Shown here in pieces: positions 58,827-64,000 of a stretch of 64,000 bases of DNA. The number at the start of each line of letters is the position of its first letter. Positions within the stretch are counted from its first letter, which is position 1. This stretch comes from Adineta steineri (lineage: Eukaryota > Rotifera > Eurotatoria > Adinetida > Adinetidae). The notes beneath the pieces are model-generated. The model was not told the origin of the DNA. It saw nothing but the letters and a program-made list of their open reading frames with translations, and ran no database searches. A program made the translations under genes and the position numbers. The stretch is taken from positions 28,787 through 92,786 of the forward strand of contig CAJNOI010000274.1 of assembly GCA_905250115.1 (NCBI GenBank), written 5' to 3'.

Positions 58827-60693
58827 ATGGATAAATATCGTGTACCAAATCGTGCAAATCTGTTGCGTGCACGTGAATATGGTCTCGAAACTTCTTTTAT
58901 TCATATTGAACAAACACGACGTCTTGCTGATTTTACTCTATGTAAATATCGCAATTTAACTTCTTATCATCATTCATCAATATCTACTATGAATCTCGAT
59001 CAATCTGAATCTCGATAGTAAGATTAAATTCATTCGAAAAAAAACAATCTAAATTAAAACTTTATTTTAGCCTGTTATCTGGTGGTTCTAATGGACATAT
59101 ATGTTGTCATGATATGTTACCGTCTAGTCTTGTCACTACACATCCAATTGTATTTCAAATTGATCGAAATTCTAATCGAGATCATCATACACATAATATA
59201 TGTTCGCTCTTATGGTATCCAAATGATAATGGTTTATTTGTAACTCTTGGTCTAGATAAAAAACTTAAAATATGGGATACAAATCAAGTGAAAGTAATAG
59301 AAATGTATATATATATATTTAGAAATAAATTCAAACATATATTTCATATTTAGATGGTTGATGAATATGAATTTAGCAATTTTGCTTATTCTGCTCATAT
59401 GCCATCAACAGCAAATGCATCAGTTATTGCTGTAGCTCATGAAAATGGTGATTTACGTTTAATTGATATTCGATCCGGTTCCGATTCACATGTAATTCAT
59501 TCACATACTAAAAAAGGAATATGTCTAGTTAAATGGTTTAATAACAATCCAAACTTATTAGCAAGTGGAGGGTACGTAAACTATTCTACGTTTTATATTA
59601 CTAATCAAAATAATGTACAATTAAATATTTTTAGTCTGTTAATAATAATATTACTTTTTCGACTAAATCCAAAACATTCGTGCTCAACTATTTTGAGTTA
59701 ATTTCATTAAGAGAAATAGTAATGAGTTAAAAGGGCGGAGTAATTGTAAAAGTTTTATATATCGTTTAAAAATTGAAGTAGAAACATATTGCATAATAGT
59801 ATTCAGATCCAATCGAATCTTAAAGTATCAGAGGTGCAGAATCTTCCTCGTGCGCCCCCGCGCGGGGAGGGAATTTTTCAGAAATTACTTCGGGGAATTT
59901 TTTGATAAAATTTTCCCAGGGAGGGAAATTTTTGGTTTTTGGGAAGATTCTGCACTTCTGTAAAGTATATTCATGATCTTTTACGTACATAAAAAACATA
60001 CTGAGAAATTGTCTAATATTCAACATCGTCCGAAGATTCAATCTGATAGTTTCTATTTTTTTTTATTTTATTAGAGTTGATGGTCGCGTGCTATTTACTG
60101 ATGTTCGTAGTTCACGTGCACATTACATGTCACTTGATCGTGATAATATTCTAACCAATAATGAACAAATAAAATCTCGTCAAACAACAGTATCTTCAGT
60201 AGCTCATCATCGTGGTGTAAAATCATTAGAATTTCTACCAGATAATACACATTTATTAACTGTTGGTGCAGATGATCTTATGTATTTATGGAATGTAAAT
60301 AATGGTCAACGTTTACTTGTTAATTATGGACCAATAACGACAAATAATGTACGTATTTTAACAATTGCATGTGCACAAATGAAACATGATCGAACAAAAA
60401 GTGTTGTTTATGTACCCTGTGGAAAATATGTTCGTGTTTATGATATTTTAACTGGACAACGTTTAACAACTTTAAGCGGACATTTAATGCCTGTTAGTAC
60501 TTGTATATATAATCGTTTATCTGTCGAACTCTATTCATGTTCGGATGATATACTTGTCTGGGGTGCTGTTAAAAAACAACAGGAAGATTATGAAATTTCC
60601 ATGAAAAATCCAGAACGTAGAAATGAAGCAACGAAAACATTAGCACAAATTTTAAATCGAGATCAATGGAGTGATGATGAAGATGAAGATTAA
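58827..60693 (+). CDS. ERCC8: ERCC8/CSA WD-repeat protein, 4 exons, 416 aa
   Basis: Exons 58827-59017, 59071-59293, 59354-59571 and 60075-60693 join in phase. WD repeats are visible: LLSGGSNGHICCHD, ICSLLWYPNDNGLFVTLGLD followed by KKLKIWDTN, LVKWFNNNPNLLASGG joined across the intron to VDGRVLFTDVRS, VKSLEFLPDNTHLLTVGADD with YLWNVNNG, and ELYSCSDDILVWGAV. The order and motifs (WYPxDxGxF, LLTVGxDxxMxLWN, NG..LLVNYG) follow human CSA (396 aa). CSA is the substrate receptor of a CUL4-DDB1 ligase in transcription-coupled nucleotide excision repair. The acidic end (DQWSDDEDED) resembles the human WSSSDEEG tail. Intron 3 (59572-60074) contains a hAT MITE. Confidence 0.94.
59829..59960. mobile_element. 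hAT-type MITE, family B, 132 bp, in ERCC8 intron
   Basis: Ends CAGAGGTGCAGAATCTTCC and GGAAGATTCTGCACTTCTG; perfect 8-bp target duplication TAAAGTAT (59821-59828 and 59961-59968). The copy at 9105-9187 is the same family with an internal deletion. Confidence 0.92.
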
Positions 60694-60900
60694 ATAATCT
60701 AGTTTTTCTATTAATTGTTTTTTTTTATATATTTATTGGTGAGTTTATAATGTACAGAAGTTAAAGTTTTTCAAATATAAACAGATAAGAAAAATACAAT
60801 GAATTTAATTCAATTAATCTCATACAAAAGTATATCATCACGGATGCTTTTTTATATGAGCAATAGAAACATCAATGCTTAATACTCTTATAAATCTATA

Positions 60901-61386
60901 TTATGATCGTTGAATAGAATTTAATTTTCGATATTGTGAAGCAAAATTTGTTTTTACTCGAATATGTTCATTTTGTTGATTTAATTGATTATTTGTTCGT
61001 TGTTGATTAAGTATTATAACGACAAATTTACAAAATATTTCTGTTAAACGATGTATTGTATTATTAAATAAATAATCAATATCATTTTCATATTTATTTA
61101 AATAAATTAAAATAAAATGATAAAATAATAATTGTGAAATATTTTTATAAGTTAACCAAAAAATAAATATTAATTTTAATTCATAATAAAATGGTAAAAT
61201 TAATGAAAATATTTGATCAAAAATAAATTCAAAACTTTGAAATAAACTGTATAATATCCAATAACATAATAATGATTGATATTGATCATAATATTGATAT
61301 TTTATAGATTTATATGTTTGATATGATGGATAAAGAATACCAATAAGAATAGATAATAAACGATAGGTTAAAAAACTGATTACCAT
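60901..61386 (-). CDS. REEP1-4/DP1/HVA22 family ER-shaping protein, 161 aa
   Basis: Single exon. The start MVISFLTYRLLSILIGILYP matches the MVSWIISRLVVLIFGTLYP start of REEP1-4. Then SYQTYKSIKYQYYDQYQSLL, CYWILYSLFQSFEF and LPFYYELKLIFIFWLTY follow the family in order (YPAYYSYKA, WIIFALFT, FPFYYELK). These hydrophobic hairpins insert into ER tubules and curve the membrane; REEP1-4 also bind microtubules through the C-terminus, which here is a short basic/Gln-rich tail. The gene is convergent with ERCC8, with 207 bp between stops. Confidence 0.9.
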   Translation of the reverse strand: MVISFLTYRLLSILIGILYPSYQTYKSIKYQYYDQYQSLLCYWILYSLFQSFEFIFDQIFSLILPFYYELKLIFIFWLTYKNISQLLFYHFILIYLNKYENDIDYLFNNTIHRLTEIFCKFVVIILNQQRTNNQLNQQNEHIRVKTNFASQYRKLNSIQRS

Positions 61387-61587
61387 TACTTTTTAGGGAA
61401 GAAAAAAAATTAGTATATATCTACGCGCGTGTTTACAAAAGGAAATTTTTAAAAGTCAAATCTAATATAAACTTCTAGATAAGTGAATAAATTCGAATAG
61501 AAATCTAATCGTCTCAGGAATTTATCAGCAATTGTATTGCGTACATTCCAATGAAACTAAACATGATACGATTGAGTATCGTTAAAA

Positions 61588-61743
61588 CAGTGATTTATCT
61601 AGAGGGAGGGCAGAGATGGCGGCGTCCTCCCGAAGATTGCATTTTTTTGCCTTTATTATGTATTTTCCCTCCAGAAATTAGGTTTGTGCCCTCCCGGAAA
61701 TCGCTATCGCACTTTCGAAAGGAAAAACCTAGATAAAACACTG
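61588..61743. mobile_element. hAT-type MITE, family D, 156 bp
   Basis: Ends CAGTGATTTATCTAG and, inverted, CAGTGTTTTATCTAG; flanks CGTTAAAA (61580-61587) and CGTGAAAA (61744-61751) form an 8-bp duplication with one mismatch. Confidence 0.82.
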
Positions 61744-61801
61744 CGTGAAAACTCAGGTGTCTTATTATAAATGAAAACATGTCTCAAAAACTCTTGACGA
61801 G

Positions 61802-62002
61802 CAGTGGCGGATTTAGCGAGGAGCGATGGGGTTGATCGTCCCCCTTCTGAATTTTTTTTTGATTTGTACAGCAAAAATGAACGAAAAAATAGATTCACAC
61901 TACTTCGATTGTACTCAAAAAATAGCTTTTAGCCAAAATCACCGCCCCCCCCCCCCCCCAAGTATCGCCCCCGCCCTTTCCAAAATCCTAGATCCACCAC
62001 TG
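61802..62002. mobile_element. hAT-type MITE, family C, 201 bp
   Basis: Ends CAGTGGCGGATTTAG and CTAGATCCACCACTG; perfect 8-bp duplication TTGACGAG (61794-61801 and 62003-62010). Inverted relative to the copy in the BIG gene. Confidence 0.92.
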
Positions 62003-62010
62003 TTGACGAG

Positions 62011-64000
62011 ATGACATAATAATTAAGTTATATCAGAGTTTCTGCATTTAATTCTTTTGATAATATTTTATTTCATCAATAGAATGTTAAATAAAATAAA
62101 TATTGAGGTTCTTTTTTTTATTCTTATTAATTGACTTCTACATCATAGCAACGAAATAAAGTATGCGGAACGATAATTCTTTGTTGTTGATATTGTTATG
62201 AATCTTATTGAAAAATTAATATGCATAGAATGTGTTCATTATTTTTAATTAACATACATCTTTCAGTTATTTTTAATTTAAAGTTTATTGATTGAACTAC
62301 AAATGAGCGACATATAGTGATTATTTCTATCTTTTACGATCGTTTATTTCTTATTTATTGTAAGTAAGAATATTACTGATATGATCTAATTGTTCTACAC
62401 CTGTGAAATAAAAAATAATATTTATAACATAAGTTCTTTCTATAGAAAAAAATAGGACAATTAATTTATGACAATCAAGATCGTCTTGGTTCGTTACAAT
62501 ATAAATTAACTTAGAAATGCATATAAAACAAAACATTGAGTCTTGTATTGAAAAAGCTTTTTATTCCAGTCATTTAGATTATATAATCAGATGGTCGTCT
62601 TATAAATCAATTTTTAGTTCTATTGAGAAATAATGTCTTTTGGATTTATTTATTTATTATTTAGCATTTGTTATCAGAAATATGATATTTGACTTCTTAT
62701 GAAAAAAGAGATGCACTATAAAAAAAACTATAAACTGACGTCAACATATACAGTATCAATGAGACGAAACGATTGTTAGTCAAACGAGACTTAACGATGC
62801 AGAATTTAATAATAGAAAAGATCTATTCATGTCACATATTGTTAATAAAACATGATATAAAATAGTTGCACTATGACGTCATTAAGGCTCAAGGAAAAGA
62901 TTTTTTTAGAAACAATTTATATTTTTAAATATTTAATTTAAAAAAGAAACAAAATAGATCATTGCCGGCATGACTTACATTGAAATATAATATAAAATAT
63001 ATAATTACGTGTATAGAAGATGTTAACATACTTTTATAAATACCCACTATTGATAAGAAATAGAATTTCTTTCTATTCTGAAGAATTAGACAAGCAGATA
63101 AATCTCTACAAAGCATTAGAATGATATTACTTTAAAATGTAATCTAAATCAAGTATCAATTCCAGTACGACAGATTTAATTAGATAATATGATTGAATAG
63201 TACCATTTCTGAAGGAGAGTTGCACAGCAGTGATCGCTGGAAAATTAGGATATTTGAAAAATTTGCATAGGTAAACATATCAGACAATCTTGTAAAATTA
63301 TAGTGTTGACTATAGGTTCGAGGCGTGTATTGTGACTGTAATATAATAAATAAAGTTATTCTATACTGTGTATAACTAGTTTTTGTTATAATCTGTTCTT
63401 TATATAAATTCTTGTCATGCCTGAAAATATGTAACTACACTGGTTATTTTCTATTTGATAAGCGAATATTATTTATGTTACATACAAAATGGTTTCTATC
63501 TAGGAGAAAAATTCAAGTTGTACGTGCATTGATTCACTTTTCCCCATGTATTTACAATTTTACCACTCTAGATTCCGTGCACCTACTCATACTTATAGAA
63601 TCTATTTCTTAAATTGCTTAATTATAAGATAAATTATGTCAATATTATTCAATAAAGTGTTGACATATTATTCCATGACCTTCCATAATATTATTTATTA
63701 ATATGATATATATACTAAAGAAAACATAAGCAAATATATCCGCATATAAACTATTTTCTATCTTACTAATTATCTTCATCTTACTCCCATATATATATAT
63801 ACACACTTTTTATCATTGGTACTGCATAGAGTCATTAAGATTCAATATTCAAAAACAAAAAAATCAGAATATTTTTCTGCACATGATTTTAATATTTAAG
63901 ATGTCATTTTTTTTTTCTTATTCTCATTGGACAGAATGTTCAAACATAGATTTTTATTAAATTAACATTCTCAGACACAAATAACAAGAAAAGAAAAACA
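62011..64000. other. AT-rich, no gene recognised
   Basis: Open frames in the last 2 kb (for example 63412-63612) are short, without domains or splice support. The sequence runs off the window without a feature. Confidence 0.5.

Noticed and set aside
1-64000. CRISPR arrays, bacterial operons, rRNA or tRNA genes
   Set aside because: None seen; the intron-containing genes are eukaryotic and no cloverleaf or rRNA sequence was recognised by eye.

Overview
The window is AT-rich eukaryotic (metazoan) nuclear DNA with many short introns (often 45-70 bp, GT-AG), single-copy animal genes on both strands, and two assembly gaps of 100 N (16080-16179 and 42124-42223). The best guess is a bdelloid rotifer. 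The reasons are tracts of (TGTGGG)n, the published bdelloid telomeric repeat, many small hAT-type MITEs, tiny introns, splice-acceptor-like sites just upstream of start codons (bdelloids trans-splice), and two genes that look horizontally acquired. This is inference; no species can be named.

Layout. 0.4-1.4 kb: a BTB protein. 2.1-2.9 kb: a minisatellite-filled element with terminal inverted repeats. 4.3-8.1 kb (-): FBXL4. 8.3-11.9 kb (+): a Pro/Gln-rich repeat protein. 12.7-14.3 kb (+): GLOD4. 14.4-15.1 kb (+): an unknown coiled-coil protein. 15.8-16.2 kb: telomere-like repeats, a hammerhead-like core and a gap. 17.7-18.5 kb (-): an RD3-domain protein. 21-22 kb (-): a SIX1/2 homeobox gene. 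23.8-25.7 kb (-): a secreted glycosidase-like protein. 27-27.8 kb (-): a degenerate cyclophilin with very small exons, next to a foldback and more TGTGGG repeats. 29.8-39.6 kb (-): a BIG1/2-type ARF guanine-exchange factor. 41-41.7 kb (+): KXD1.

After the second gap: 44.6 kb (-) a small unknown protein; 45 kb (-) a plant-like DJ-1/PfpI protein; 46.1-46.9 kb (-) the Hsp90 co-chaperone p23; 47.5 kb (+) the 43-aa OST4 subunit; 48.1 and 49.8 kb (+) a metallothionein pair flanking a dispanin-like membrane protein (-); 53.5-55.9 kb (+) a three-Ig GPI-anchor-type protein; 57.5-58.2 kb (-) a coiled-coil protein; 58.8-60.7 kb (+) ERCC8/CSA; 60.9-61.4 kb (-) a REEP protein. The remainder is non-coding with MITEs.

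The genes do not form an operon or pathway. They are mostly housekeeping functions (vesicle traffic, ER, repair, chaperone). The more unusual material is the set of at least eight short transposons with intact 8-bp target duplications in five families, several 0.2-0.5 kb foldbacks in introns, interstitial telomeric repeats next to a hammerhead-like motif, a cyclophilin that has lost its active site, and two probable horizontally acquired genes.
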